NCBI GenBank assembly: GCA_019358945.1
Contig: JAHHIE010000021.1
Coordinates: forward strand, 1-64,000
Reading direction: 5' to 3'
DNA length: 64,000 bases
Origin: Stenomitos rutilans HA7619-LM2
GTDB lineage: Bacteria; Cyanobacteriota; Cyanobacteriia; Leptolyngbyales; Leptolyngbyaceae
Below are positions 1-8,165 of the stretch, piece after piece (the stretch's first letter is position 1; the number at the start of each line of letters is the position of its first letter). The translations under genes and the position numbers were made by a program. Below the pieces are notes generated by a model. The model saw only the letters and a program-made list of their open reading frames with translations, searched no databases and had not been told where the DNA came from.

Positions 1-929
1 GTACACTAACCCTTGGGCGTGTTGGACGATGGTTTCCATAACCGTTCAGTCAAACTTTTCTTACGCCCTTTCTTTCAGGTTTCTCCCCCTTTGGCAACCC
101 CTTGTTGAGACTGGTGCAAGATCTCAGATAAGTTGCACTTAGAGAGGTTGCCTGGTTGGCTGACAAATCTTTCGGTGATCGCCTGCCCCGCCACTCAAAG
201 TGCGGGCTAGCAGCAGGAAGTCCTCTTTAGAGGACTGCAAGCATCTGCCATCCGTTTGAACGGGTTTGCACCATCAAGCCTAGCTTTGAAGCACGGGCAG
301 GGGAGCAACGGAGCCATCAGCTTTTCAAGACTTTGTTGCTGCTTGAGTGAAGTTACTCAGATTGATGCTGAGACTCACCGAGATGATTCCTGGCTAACGC
401 CTCGATCGCTTCTTGTTGAGACGGTCTAGAAGGAGAACTATGATACCGCAGCAGTCGGTCAACGCGGGTCGCTAGTTCATACTCTCAGCAGACAGCCACT
501 GCCACAGCGCTAGCCGGTGCAGTTTGAGCAGCCCACGACACAGTCGTTTTAGTCATACATCGCATAAAGTATCTATTTTTGATCCTGGCAAGATCTTTCT
601 TAAGGCAAAGGAAGAACTTTATAAATCGTTTTAAGGTTATTTTTGAATTCGTAAGCAGTTGCTTACAGGCGTTTAACTGCGAGTTTAGTGCTCAACTTCT
701 ACACGATTAAGCTCTTAGATTTTCTGGTGCAGATGTTAACTGGTAATCAAAGATTTTGATTACAGTTATAGATGGGCAATTGCTGAATGAGTTGCTTGCA
801 AAGCGGCTTACTCCTGCCTAAATCTCTGGTGATTGAGGCTAACAATGATGTGAAATAGAGGTGAATATAGGTGTGAAAAGCGATTAATGCAGACGAAGTC
901 AACGGTTAAGTAGTTACAGGAGAAAAACG
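1..929. other. Intergenic region, no gene recognised
   Basis: No convincing coding frame or known RNA gene is visible in these 929 bases. The only clear structure is a pair of adjacent hairpins at 185-236, listed separately. The final 30 bases hold the ribosome binding site (AGGAG) of the following small gene. Confidence 0.5.
185..236. repeat. Two adjacent hairpins, possible dispersed repeat
   Basis: The first stem-loop (about 185-207) pairs a CCGCCACT-like arm with AGTGCGG around a CAAA loop. The second (219-236) pairs AGTCCTC with GAGGACT around a TTTA loop. Paired hairpins of this form are common as dispersed intergenic repeats in cyanobacteria, but only one copy is present here, so repeat status is inferred. 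It could also be part of an unrecognised RNA. Confidence 0.35.
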
Positions 930-1124
930 ATGTCGAAGGTCAATCCGATTCAATTGCAGAAATACTTGAAAGGAATGGATTATCCCGCCAACAAGCAAGA
1001 TTTACTCGATCGTGCTAAACAAGAAGGTGCCGATGAAAACATACTCTCTACTCTGAAACAATTGGCAGAAGACAAATTTGAAACACCAGCAGACGTGAGT
1101 AAAGCCGTTGGCAATATTGAGTAA
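930..1124 (+). CDS. DUF2795 domain small protein
   Basis: This 64-residue soluble protein matches the DUF2795 pattern: an N-terminal helix (IQLQKYLKGMDYP), a central KQDLLDRAKQEGAD segment, and a final LKQL.EDKFETPADVSKAVG motif. The family is widespread in bacteria and has no established biochemical role. An AGGAG sequence lies 7-8 bases before the ATG. The gene stands alone, and an IS5-type element begins 40 bases after its stop codon. Confidence 0.75.
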   Translation: MSKVNPIQLQKYLKGMDYPANKQDLLDRAKQEGADENILSTLKQLAEDKFETPADVSKAVGNIE

Positions 1125-1184
1125 TTGAGCTGTATCTGGTACATCAGTTCATCATCTTAGTCAGAAAGTGTTTGTAAATGTTGG

Positions 1185-1628
1185 TTAAGCAGTTTTTTGT
1201 TGCCAGGTTCGACGATTCTTCGTTAATCGCCGGCGCATCAAACGGAGCATGACAACATAAATCATTCCTTCGTGATTTTCAGGCAATCGCTCATAGTCAC
1301 GAGTTAGGATGCGAGCATTTTCTAACCACGTCCAAGTCCGCTCCACAATCCATCGTTTCGGTTCAACCTGAAACCCTTTTGCCTCGTCTGGTCGTTGACT
1401 AATTTCTACTGTCACTTGACGATTTTCAAACGCTTGCTCAATCAGGGTTGCCAAGGCTCCTCGATAGCCTTTGTCTGCTAGAACTTTGGCAATCCGTTCA
1501 TACATATCTAAGACCCACACCAGCACCGCAGGAGCAGCTTTTACATCCGCCGTATTTGCAGCGGTAACGTAACACCCTAAGACTAATCCCAGTACATCCA
1601 CGACAATATGACGCTTGCGTCCTTTCAC
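1185..1628 (-). CDS. IS5-family transposase, C-terminal frame (orfB)
   Basis: This is the C-terminal catalytic half of the IS5 transposase. It has KGRKRHIVVD, the second DDE aspartate in ADKGYRG, and the catalytic glutamate in WIVERTWTWLENARIL, all in the normal order. It overlaps orfA by four bases and is in the -1 frame relative to it, as in IS5 elements that use programmed frameshifting. The apparent start at 1628 is probably not used; translation most likely arrives by slippage at 1658-1668. Confidence 0.88.
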   Translation of the reverse strand: MKGRKRHIVVDVLGLVLGCYVTAANTADVKAAPAVLVWVLDMYERIAKVLADKGYRGALATLIEQAFENRQVTVEISQRPDEAKGFQVEPKRWIVERTWTWLENARILTRDYERLPENHEGMIYVVMLRLMRRRLTKNRRTWQQKTA

Positions 1629-2017
1629 CTGTTTGTGACCATCAACCCCGTGTTTCTCCCCCCTTTTTGCCCCAGTTTGACTGACTGGCTATCAATCACG
1701 GCTAAACTGGGTTGAGCCTGCCGTCCTTCACTGATTCGGACTTGTTGCACCAGGGCTGTATTGATCTGTTCCCAGATGTCCAGTCTTACCCATAAGCGGT
1801 AGTAGCCATAGACGGTTTGCCAGACTGGAAAATCGCAGGGCAAGTTGCGCCATTTGACGCCATTATCCGCTCGGTAGAAAATCGCATTCAGAATGTCTCG
1901 TAAGTTGACCTCCCGGTGTTTACCAAGGGGCTTGGCAAGGGGTAACAACGGTTCAATCCGTTGCCATTCCTCATCTGTCAGGTCGCTGTCGTAGAAGGGT
2001 TCGCTCATTGGCTTCAT
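1625..2017 (-). CDS. IS5-family transposase, N-terminal frame (orfA)
   Basis: These 130 residues form the N-terminal half of an IS5-type DDE transposase. They include the DUF4096-like segment (LTDEEWQRIEPLLP, LRDILNAIFYRADNGVKWRNLP) and the first catalytic aspartate in AVIDSQSVK. The frame ends at 1625. The coding-strand run AAAAAGGGGGG (complement of 1658-1668) would allow a -1 shift, giving KGGEKHGVDGHKQVKGRKRH, which matches the usual continuous family sequence at this point. The product is probably made as a fusion with the downstream frame. Confidence 0.88.
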   Translation of the reverse strand: MKPMSEPFYDSDLTDEEWQRIEPLLPLAKPLGKHREVNLRDILNAIFYRADNGVKWRNLPCDFPVWQTVYGYYRLWVRLDIWEQINTALVQQVRISEGRQAQPSLAVIDSQSVKLGQKGGRNTGLMVTNR

Positions 2018-2221
2018 GAGGTTGAAAGGGATTTCTCACATATCTCTCATTTCATCTCCGGGTGCATCTTCGCTTCATATCTATTTACAAACAGTCTCTC
2101 AGTCGTATTCCCATCAAATACTTGATGCCTCTAGAATTGCTTAGCGGAATGGTTCTATTAGGAATAGGTAAAGACAGCAAGTTTGGAAATCCCAAACAGC
2201 TTGATAGGAGATTAGATAGTG

Positions 2222-3043
2222 ATGAATAGCTCTTCAACTCGGCCTTTAGCCGTTGTAACAGGTGCTTCTAATGGCATCGGTTATGAACTCGCGAAGCAGT
2301 TTGCTCAAAATGGTTTTGACCTTGTAGTAACAGCCACCGGACTTAGTATTAATGAGGCGGCTCAGGCATTCAAAACTTTAGGTTCTCAGGTGGAGACTGT
2401 GCAAGCCGATCTTGCTACCTATGATGGCGTTGAAACCCTCTACCAAAAGGTTCAAGCGACTGGGCGGCCTGTAGAGGCGATCGCCATTAACGCTGGTGTT
2501 GGCGTTGGTGGCAAGTTTACAGAGACTGATTTGCAGGAGGAAATTAACCTCATTGAACTAAATGTGGTGTCGTCAGTTCATCTTGCGAAACGTGTTGTTA
2601 AGGATATGGTCAATCGCGGTAGTGGCAAGATCTTGTTTACGTCATCGATCGCTGCGCTGCAACCGGGACCTTTTGAAGCGTTGTATGCTGCCTCAAAAGC
2701 CTTTGTACACTCCTTTTCAGAAGCCCTACGCAGTGAGTTAAAGGAGACAGATGTGACCGTTATGGCGCTGATGCCCGGACCAACCGATACCAACTTTTTT
2801 CACCGAGCAGGGATGGACGATACCAGTGTCGGTGCCGATAAAAAAGATGATCCTGCTGTGGTTGCTAGGCAAGGATTCGAAGCATTGATGAAGGGTAAGG
2901 ACGATTTTGTTGCTGGTTCGCTGAAAACGCAAATTCAAGGCAATGTTAGCAAGGTCTTGCCAGATACCGTTAATGCCGAGCAGCACCGCAAGCTTAGCGA
3001 ACCAGGCTCGGCGAATATGTTGTTGTTGTGCTTCATCATTTGA
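2222..3043 (+). CDS. Short-chain dehydrogenase/reductase (SDR)
   Basis: This 273-residue protein is a classical SDR: a TGASNGIG nucleotide-binding loop near residue 14, NAG at the end of the fourth strand, a catalytic serine in FTSSIA and the YAASK active-site pair near residue 160. It should catalyse NAD(P)H-dependent oxidation or reduction of an unidentified carbonyl or alcohol in the cytoplasm. The ATG at 2222 lies 11 bases after AGGAG (2206-2210); a GTG at 2219 is an alternative. The last eight residues (hydrophobic, ending FII) look unlike family ends and might reflect a late frameshift. It lies 20 bases upstream of an MBL-fold hydrolase and is probably cotranscribed with it. Confidence 0.88.
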   Translation: MNSSSTRPLAVVTGASNGIGYELAKQFAQNGFDLVVTATGLSINEAAQAFKTLGSQVETVQADLATYDGVETLYQKVQATGRPVEAIAINAGVGVGGKFTETDLQEEINLIELNVVSSVHLAKRVVKDMVNRGSGKILFTSSIAALQPGPFEALYAASKAFVHSFSEALRSELKETDVTVMALMPGPTDTNFFHRAGMDDTSVGADKKDDPAVVARQGFEALMKGKDDFVAGSLKTQIQGNVSKVLPDTVNAEQHRKLSEPGSANMLLLCFII

Positions 3044-3063
3044 AGCCATAGCAGAGGAATTCC

Positions 3064-3903
3064 ATGCACATTCATCATCTTAATTGCGGCTGTATGTGTC
3101 CCCTTGGGGGAGCGCTCTTTGATGGGTTTAGCCGTGGGCTGACGGCCCGCCTTGTCTGCCATTGCCTACTGATTGAAACCGATCAGGGATTGGTACTGGT
3201 TGATACTGGCTTTGGGCGACAGGATGTCCAGTCGCCTTACTCACGGCTGAGCCCGTTCTTCATTCATTTCAACGGCATCCGGTTTGAGCCGAAGTACACA
3301 GCGATCGCTCAGATTGAACAGTTGGGGTTTTCAGCACGGGATGTACGCCATATCGTACTTACGCACCTTGATTTTGACCATGCGGGTGGTTTGGAAGACT
3401 TTTCAGAAGCAACAGTGCATGTTATGCAACCTGAGATTGATGCAGTGCACGATCGACATGGTTTTATTGCCAGTCAGCGCTATCGTCCTAAACAGTGGGA
3501 TGAGGTCAAGCACTGGAAATACTACACAGCGGGTGGTGAACCCTGGTTTGGTTTTGAGGCAGTGCGTGACCTTGACGGGCTGCCTCCAGAGATTCTTTTC
3601 ATCCCGTTAGTGGGTCACACGCTGGGCCATGCTGGCGTGGCGATTGAAACCCCAGATGGGTGGCTGCTACATGCTGGTGATGCTTATTTCTATCGGCACG
3701 AGATGGCGGCTGAGCGATATTGTACACCTGGTATGCAAGCTTACCAACTGATGATGGAAGTAAATCACGAAGCACGGGTTTACAACCAGGATCGGTTGCG
3801 CACTTTGGCGATCGATCGCAGCAAAGATGTCACGCTTTTTTGTAGTCACGATGCTGTTGAGTTTAAAGCGTTTGCCAACCAAGCCAACAAAGTTTTGCAT
3901 TAA
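3064..3903 (+). CDS. MBL-fold metallo-hydrolase
   Basis: This 279-residue protein belongs to the metallo-beta-lactamase superfamily. It has the zinc-binding HLDFDHAGG (HxHxDH-like, first His replaced by context LTHLDFDH), a later histidine in GHTLGHAG, an aspartate in HAGDAYF and a final SHD. The layout resembles the N-acyl-homoserine-lactone lactonase/glyoxalase-II-like branch, but the substrate cannot be read from sequence. A GAGGAA element precedes the ATG, and the gene follows the SDR after only 20 bases, so both may act on the same compound. Confidence 0.85.
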   Translation: MHIHHLNCGCMCPLGGALFDGFSRGLTARLVCHCLLIETDQGLVLVDTGFGRQDVQSPYSRLSPFFIHFNGIRFEPKYTAIAQIEQLGFSARDVRHIVLTHLDFDHAGGLEDFSEATVHVMQPEIDAVHDRHGFIASQRYRPKQWDEVKHWKYYTAGGEPWFGFEAVRDLDGLPPEILFIPLVGHTLGHAGVAIETPDGWLLHAGDAYFYRHEMAAERYCTPGMQAYQLMMEVNHEARVYNQDRLRTLAIDRSKDVTLFCSHDAVEFKAFANQANKVLH

Positions 3904-3960
3904 ACCATTCATCATTTCTGTGTGAGTCTACAACATTGATCCAGTCTGCTAGCCCTGGAG

Positions 3961-4306
3961 ATGCCTATGGCGATGAACATTAAGGATCTGCGGATTCACA
4001 GCCCCGCATTTAATGCTTTGGAGCCGATGCCAAAACGTTACACCAGCGACGGTGAAAATCTTTCGCCGTTGTTGGAATGGGTTGGTATACCCGTTGGAAC
4101 GCAGCAACTGGCGATCATTTGCCATGATCCAGATGCACCCGTTCCATTTGGGTTTTACCCATTGGCTGCTTTACAACATGCCTCCGAGCCTTGACTCAGA
4201 TCGCAGAGGGCAGTGGCAGCAAATTTACTGAAGGCATGAATAGCGCTGATCAGTCAGGCTATACCGGACCTGCGCCGCCTAAAGATCATGAGCCGCATCA
4301 TTATTA
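3961..4306 (+). pseudogene. YbhB/YbcL-family (Raf-kinase-inhibitor-like) gene, broken
   Basis: Three reading frames together give a recognisable YbhB-like protein (PEBP fold, phosphatidylethanolamine-binding family). Frame one gives IHSPAF, RYTSDGENLSPLLEW and CHDPDAP. A shift near 4155 gives THWLLYNMPPS, and a second near 4190 gives EGSGSKFTEGMNS and SGYTGPAPP. The sequence then stops at HHY exactly where a second insertion sequence begins, so the C-terminal third is missing; nothing after the IS restores it. It is non-functional through two frameshifts plus truncation. Confidence 0.85.
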
Positions 4307-4307
4307 G

Positions 4308-5302
4308 ACGCTGTCGGGGAATAAGCGAAAATAGGAAGCAGTGACGGATAAGACGATGCTAGACATCCAACGAGTGCTGAACCAAGACCGCTTGCTGCGG
4401 ACACTGACCGGGTTAAATCGCCGAGCTTTTGATGCACTGCTGGAAACGTTTAGTCACCTGTACGAACAAACTCGCCAGACGCAACCACGTCAACGTGTGG
4501 TCGGTGGCGGACGTAAAGCCCGTTTACTCAGTAACCAAGCGAAGTTATTTTTCATCTTGTTCTACTTCAAGTGTTCCCCCACCTTTGATTTAGCTGAAAT
4601 TGTCTTTGACCTGCACCGCTCTCAAGCCCATGAGTGGATGCATCGTCTCCGCCCCTTTTAGAGGCGACGTTGGGCGAGAAACTGGTTCTACCAGAACGCA
4701 AACTTGATAGCCTTGAAGTGTTTTTAGAGCGTTTTCCAGGGGCTAAGCGGGTGATGATTGATGGGACAGAGCGACCCATTGCCCGTCCGCAAGACCACGA
4801 AGCGCAACAAGCCAACGACTCTGGCAAGAAAAAACGCCATACCCGCAAACATCTAGCTGCTGTGGATGAAACCAAGCAGGTGCTGGTTTTAAGCACAGCA
4901 CGAGAAGGCAAACTCCATGACAAACGGTTTCATGATGAAGAGGATATTGCCCAAGGTGTGCCAGATGCAATTCCCATCGAAGTGGCTTGAGGCTTCCTGG
5001 GTTTGCAGAAGGAATACAACAACATCCACTTACCGCACAAGCCGAAAGGAGGTGAACTGAGTGAGGCTCAAAAACAGGAGAATCGAGTTTCGAGTCAATC
5101 CCGTGTCGTTTGTGAACATGCGTTTGCTGGCATTAAACGTTACAACGCCGTAAGTGCGGTTTGTCGCAATCGAATGGAAGATTTTGATGACCACTTGATG
5201 CTCACAGCCACAGGCTTATGGAGCTTCTACTTGCTCGCTGCTTGAAAAACAATTCATTGGACGGCAACATGGCCTCACTCAACTTCTATTTCCCGACAAC
5301 TC
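4308..5302 (+). mobile_element. Second IS5-like insertion sequence, decayed
   Basis: The element is bounded by imperfect inverted ends: a TGTCGGGGAATA core near 4312 and the complement of TGTCGGGAAATA ending near 5298. A possible TAG direct repeat flanks it (4305-4307 and 5303-5305). It encodes a DDE_Tnp_4/HTH_Tnp_4-type transposase on the plus strand, which carries a nonsense codon. It interrupts the YbhB-like gene, whose remnant ends at its left boundary. Exact ends are uncertain by a few bases. Confidence 0.72.
4341..5245 (+). pseudogene. Transposase of second IS (HTH_Tnp_4 + DDE_Tnp_4), inactivated
   Basis: The first frame (4341-4661) has the helix-turn-helix region (LTGLNRRAFDALLETF, LFFILFYFK, FDLAEIVFDLHRSQAHEWMHRLRP). 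A CCCCTTTT run at 4652-4659 permits a -1 shift into the second frame, which has the catalytic IDGTERPI, KKKRHTRKH and KLHDKR. That shift is probably programmed. The second frame meets a TGA at 4988, after which the same frame continues with GFLGLQKEYNN and VVCEHAFAGIKRYNAV, including the final catalytic glutamate. The in-frame stop replaces a normally conserved position, so the gene is inactive unless read through. Confidence 0.82.
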
Positions 5303-5615
5303 TAGTAAAGTGGTAATAGTTGGTAGTGCATTCATTAGTCTTCTGATGACCAAGCTTCCTATCGGTCACCAGAATATGCAAGTCAATGATTGCCGGATTA
5401 GTATTAGAAGCGTCGCTCGTATTTTGTGACCATGTTGCTCTCACAATGCATTGAGCAGTGCAACAAAGGCATGCGTTGGAAATTAAGACATGCTTGCATC
5501 TCACTGTAACATCTCATACCAGCCTCCGTCTTTTACTAAATGCGCTCATTCCTCTTCAGACGGTAACGTAAAGCTCTCAGTAAACGAGAACTACCGAATT
5601 TCTACATTTATAAAG
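5303..5615. other. Intergenic region upstream of histidine kinase
   Basis: No gene or RNA is recognised here. The region lies between the right end of the second IS and the proposed start of the histidine kinase and presumably holds its promoter. The kinase frame stays open back to 5490, but those extra residues do not look like family sequence. Confidence 0.4.
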
Positions 5616-6812
5616 ATGGATTTCAGCACGATTCTGAATCAGAAGCGTGAAACGATTATTGAACAATGGATTGGTGCCGTTTTTGAAGATCAACAGATTG
5701 AAGCGACGAACGAACTGACCTTTAATGCCGTGCGTAACAGCTTGCCCAGGATTTTAGAATCTCTTGCTGCAATGCTTGCAAATGACAATTTAGAAAACTT
5801 TCAGGTGGTTGATGAGGCTAGTTTAGAACACGGTATTATCCGCGCTGAGCAAGGGTTTGAGCCTGCGGAAATTGCACGAGAATATCGCCTGTTGCGCTCC
5901 GTCATTTTTTCGGCATTAGAAATTGATCTGGTTCAGGCATCGCCCAAAGATGTGTTATGGGCGATTCGGCTCATTGATACGGTTATTGATGAGGCGATCG
6001 CGCGCTGTTTTGACAGCTACACGCAGAGCCGCATAGAAGAGTTAGAGAAACTCAAAACTCAAATGCAATTGACCAATCAGGAGCTGACTCGTCTGGTACG
6101 AGCCAGCCATGACAACATGTCGAAGCTAACCCACGAGTTGAAAACCCCACTCACGTCCATCATCGGCTATGCTGATTTGTTTTTGCGCCAACAACAAAAA
6201 GATGATACCAAAGATTCCTACGCGCATCTAGAAAGCATTGAGCGAGTATTACGCAATGGACGACTGCTGCTACGGCTGATTAATGACACGCTGCAACTCC
6301 AGCAGGGAGACGGACAAATTAAATTGAAGCTGGTTGAAATCACTCCCAAGCATTTAATTCAATCGGTGGTTGAAATCGTCGAACCTCTCGTTCGTAGCAA
6401 AGGATTGGAGTTGAACGTAGATTGCGATCGCGCCCCTCAAACGGTTCAAACCGATCCTCTCCGCCTACAACAAATTGTCACCAACTTACTGAGCAATGCG
6501 ATTCGTTACACCGAAAGCGGCTATGTAGCGGTTTCTATGGAAACCCTCAAGGATCACCACTGGTCGATTACCGTTCGGGACAGTGGTATGGGCATGACGC
6601 AGGATGATCAGAAACGCATTTTTGAACCCTACTTCCGAGCAAGTGATGCTCCCACCTCTGAAACCGATCGAGGTACAGGGTTAGGTTTGGCTGTTGTTTC
6701 ACAGTTGGTGGCTTTGATGCAGGGCGAAATTCGTGTGTCGTCTCAATCCAATCAAGGCTCAACGTTTACCGTTGTCTTTCCAATCGAACAGCGTGAGACC
6801 ACATTCGCTTGA
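5616..6812 (+). CDS. Sensor histidine kinase with RsbRD-like N-terminal domain
   Basis: This 398-residue cytosolic kinase starts with a helical RsbRD-N-type sensor region (about 1-150; FSTILNQKRETIIEQWIGAVF, FEPAEIAREYRLLR). A short coiled coil follows, then a HisKA domain with the phospho-acceptor His173 in LTHELKTPLTS. The C-terminal ATPase domain has the N box (NLLSNAIRYT), G1 box (DSGMGM), F box (FEPYF) and G2 box (GTGLGLAVV). No transmembrane segments are seen. The frame extends upstream to 5490, but MDFSTILNQKRE at 5616 fits the family start. No response regulator is adjacent, so its partner is unknown. Confidence 0.88.
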   Translation: MDFSTILNQKRETIIEQWIGAVFEDQQIEATNELTFNAVRNSLPRILESLAAMLANDNLENFQVVDEASLEHGIIRAEQGFEPAEIAREYRLLRSVIFSALEIDLVQASPKDVLWAIRLIDTVIDEAIARCFDSYTQSRIEELEKLKTQMQLTNQELTRLVRASHDNMSKLTHELKTPLTSIIGYADLFLRQQQKDDTKDSYAHLESIERVLRNGRLLLRLINDTLQLQQGDGQIKLKLVEITPKHLIQSVVEIVEPLVRSKGLELNVDCDRAPQTVQTDPLRLQQIVTNLLSNAIRYTESGYVAVSMETLKDHHWSITVRDSGMGMTQDDQKRIFEPYFRASDAPTSETDRGTGLGLAVVSQLVALMQGEIRVSSQSNQGSTFTVVFPIEQRETTFA

Positions 6813-7071
6813 ACCGTTACCTCTTTGCCATGTTGCTCGTTCATCACGCTTCAGCAGACTTCACGCCATTAGCCCGTTTTAGTGACGGGCAGAGGCGCAA
6901 CGAATTATTTTAGAGGACAGAGACGATCGTCAATAGTGTAGTGTTTGATACGATCGTGCGCCTCGTTTTGCAGTTATCTAGGAGGAGTGACACGCACTAG
7001 GAAGCCTCGATTGGAGGTGCTAGAATTTGACCGATTGCATTTAAGGGCGATCGCACGCAGTAAAATTATTC

Positions 7072-7182
7072 GCTTCTAGGGTTCCGGTCTTGCGCGAGTG
7101 AGACGACTGGTCCGAGAGAAGCAGCCACTTAAACCTGAACCAGGAAAGCGGTCACACGGCGGGAAAAAAGCCCGGGAGAGCC
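7072..7182 (+). promoter_or_regulatory. Guanidine-I riboswitch (ykkC class)
   Basis: The conserved aptamer elements occur in the right order and spacing: CTAGGGTTCCG (about 7076-7086), ACTGGTCCGAGAGAA (from about 7116), then ACACGGCGGGA (from 7155) and AAAAGCCCGGGAGA. These are the signature segments of ykkC RNA, which binds free guanidinium and turns on downstream genes. The aptamer sits in the leader of UAAP1/UAAP2 genes, a known class of target for this riboswitch. Its 3' part can instead join a terminator hairpin. Confidence 0.95.
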
Positions 7183-7222
7183 AAGCAGCAGCGATGACTG
7201 TTGGAGGCTTCCTGGGTTTTGT
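7171..7222 (+). terminator. Riboswitch expression platform: intrinsic terminator
   Basis: CCCGGGAGAGCC at 7171-7182, which is also the conserved 3' end of the aptamer, can pair with GGCTTCCTGGG at 7206-7216 with one bulge and two G-U pairs. It is followed directly by TTTTG. Guanidine binding would hold 7171-7182 in the aptamer and prevent the terminator, which predicts an ON switch. The UAAP1 ribosome binding site lies about 25 bases downstream. Confidence 0.8.
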
Positions 7223-7256
7223 CGTTTCAGTCGTTTGTTTAGTCAAGGAGGATAGG

Positions 7257-8075
7257 ATGTCTACCGAAGTACAAGCTACGATCGATCCAGCGTTGATTAC
7301 CTGGGATGAAGTTATTCCGGGGGGTGCCTACTGGTCACGGGTGATCACGCGTGGCACGACGCTTCGACTTGTTGCACCCGAAGGGGCTAGAGGGGTCGCA
7401 CTGCTTTGCTATAACGCTGATAACGCGATCGAGCGGTACAACGCTGCCGATACAGCCAAGATTCAGTTCAACGCCTTTCTCAAAAAAGGGATGCTGCTCT
7501 ACTCCGATATGGGTCGCGTTTTGTTTTCCATCACCGAAGATACGTGTGGTTTGCACGATACGCTGGGCGGTTGCAGCAATCTGGCGGCAAATCAGAAGTA
7601 TCGCCTTCGCGATCCAGCAGGCAGTGGCGAAGGCGATCCAGCAGGCAGTGGCGAAGGCGATCCAGCAAGCAGTGGCGAAGGCGATCCAGCAAGCAGTGGC
7701 GAAGGCGATTACAGAAATTCGCGAGATAACTTTTTGCTGGCGCTGACGAAACGCAACCTGGGCAAGAAAGACATCATGCCTAATCTGAATCTATTTACGC
7801 GCATTGCGGTCGATCCAGACGGCAATCTGTCCTGGGCTGAGAAGACCGCACAAGCTGGAGATTTTATTGATTTGCGAGCAGAAATGAATGTGCTGGTGGT
7901 GCTTTCTAATTGCCCCCATCCGCTTGATCCGAGTCCGACGTATGATGCAAAACCGATCCGGGCGATCGTCTGGAACTCTCCCGCGCCCCCTGCCGATGAT
8001 CCCATTCGCATAGGCAGCCCCGAAGCGGTGAGAGGGTTTCAGAATACCGATGCGTATTTAGGACAGTTGGTCTAG
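7257..8075 (+). CDS. UAAP1 (urea carboxylase-associated, DUF1989); carboxyguanidine deiminase subunit
   Basis: This 272-residue protein has the DUF1989 UAAP1 pattern: WDEVIPGGAYWSRVITRGTTLRL, LLCYNADNAIERYN, GMLLYSDMGRVLFSITEDTCGLHDT, NFLLALTKRNLGKKDIMPNLNLF and DLRAEMNVLVVLSNCPHPLDP. UAAP1/UAAP2 pairs (CgdAB) deaminate carboxyguanidine in guanidine breakdown. The start at 7257 follows AAGGAGG; the open frame reaches back to 7098 but would then translate the riboswitch. An unusual feature is four copies of an eight-residue unit (DPAGSGEG/DPASSGEG) at about residues 118-149, inserted just before DYRNSRDNF in a region that is otherwise a short loop. UAAP2 follows after 90 bases. Confidence 0.9.
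   Translation: MSTEVQATIDPALITWDEVIPGGAYWSRVITRGTTLRLVAPEGARGVALLCYNADNAIERYNAADTAKIQFNAFLKKGMLLYSDMGRVLFSITEDTCGLHDTLGGCSNLAANQKYRLRDPAGSGEGDPAGSGEGDPASSGEGDPASSGEGDYRNSRDNFLLALTKRNLGKKDIMPNLNLFTRIAVDPDGNLSWAEKTAQAGDFIDLRAEMNVLVVLSNCPHPLDPSPTYDAKPIRAIVWNSPAPPADDPIRIGSPEAVRGFQNTDAYLGQLV
7609..7704 (+). repeat. 24-bp tandem repeat, four copies, inside UAAP1 gene
   Basis: Four consecutive 24-bp units begin at 7609, 7633, 7657 and 7681, each reading GCGATCCAGC(A)(G/A)GCAGTGGCGAAG. Copies 1 and 2 have GGC and copies 3 and 4 have AGC at the variable codon. Because 24 is divisible by three, the tract is translated as four octapeptides and keeps the frame. The near identity of the copies indicates recent amplification. 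Confidence 0.95.
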
Positions 8076-8165
8076 GTCAGGAGTCAGGAGAACCAAGAAG
8101 TACAAAAGGTGCTTCTCTAACAACTCAAAACTCAAACGGTAGCTATACATTCGGAGGATTAAACG

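Larger units (their letters stand above)
1164..2098 (-). mobile_element. IS5-family insertion sequence, complete, 935 bp
   Basis: The ends are inverted repeats, GAAAGTGTTTGTAAAT at 1164 and the complement of GAGACTGTTTGTAAAT ending at 2098 (14 of 16 identical). The trinucleotide TCA flanks the element on both sides (1161-1163 and 2099-2101), a TNA-type target duplication. The interior holds a transposase split over two overlapping minus-strand frames joined by an A5G6 slippery run. The matched ends, intact duplication and plausible frameshift site suggest a recent, possibly still functional insertion. Confidence 0.9.

Noticed and set aside
5490..5615. 42-residue N-terminal extension of the histidine kinase
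   Set aside because: The added residues do not resemble the RsbRD-type start, which begins at MDFSTIL.
7098..7256. Upstream extension of the UAAP1 reading frame
   Set aside because: It would translate through the riboswitch and terminator; the ATG at 7257 has its own AAGGAGG.
7609..7704. CRISPR array from the 24-bp repeats
   Set aside because: The units are directly adjacent without spacers and lie in a coding frame.
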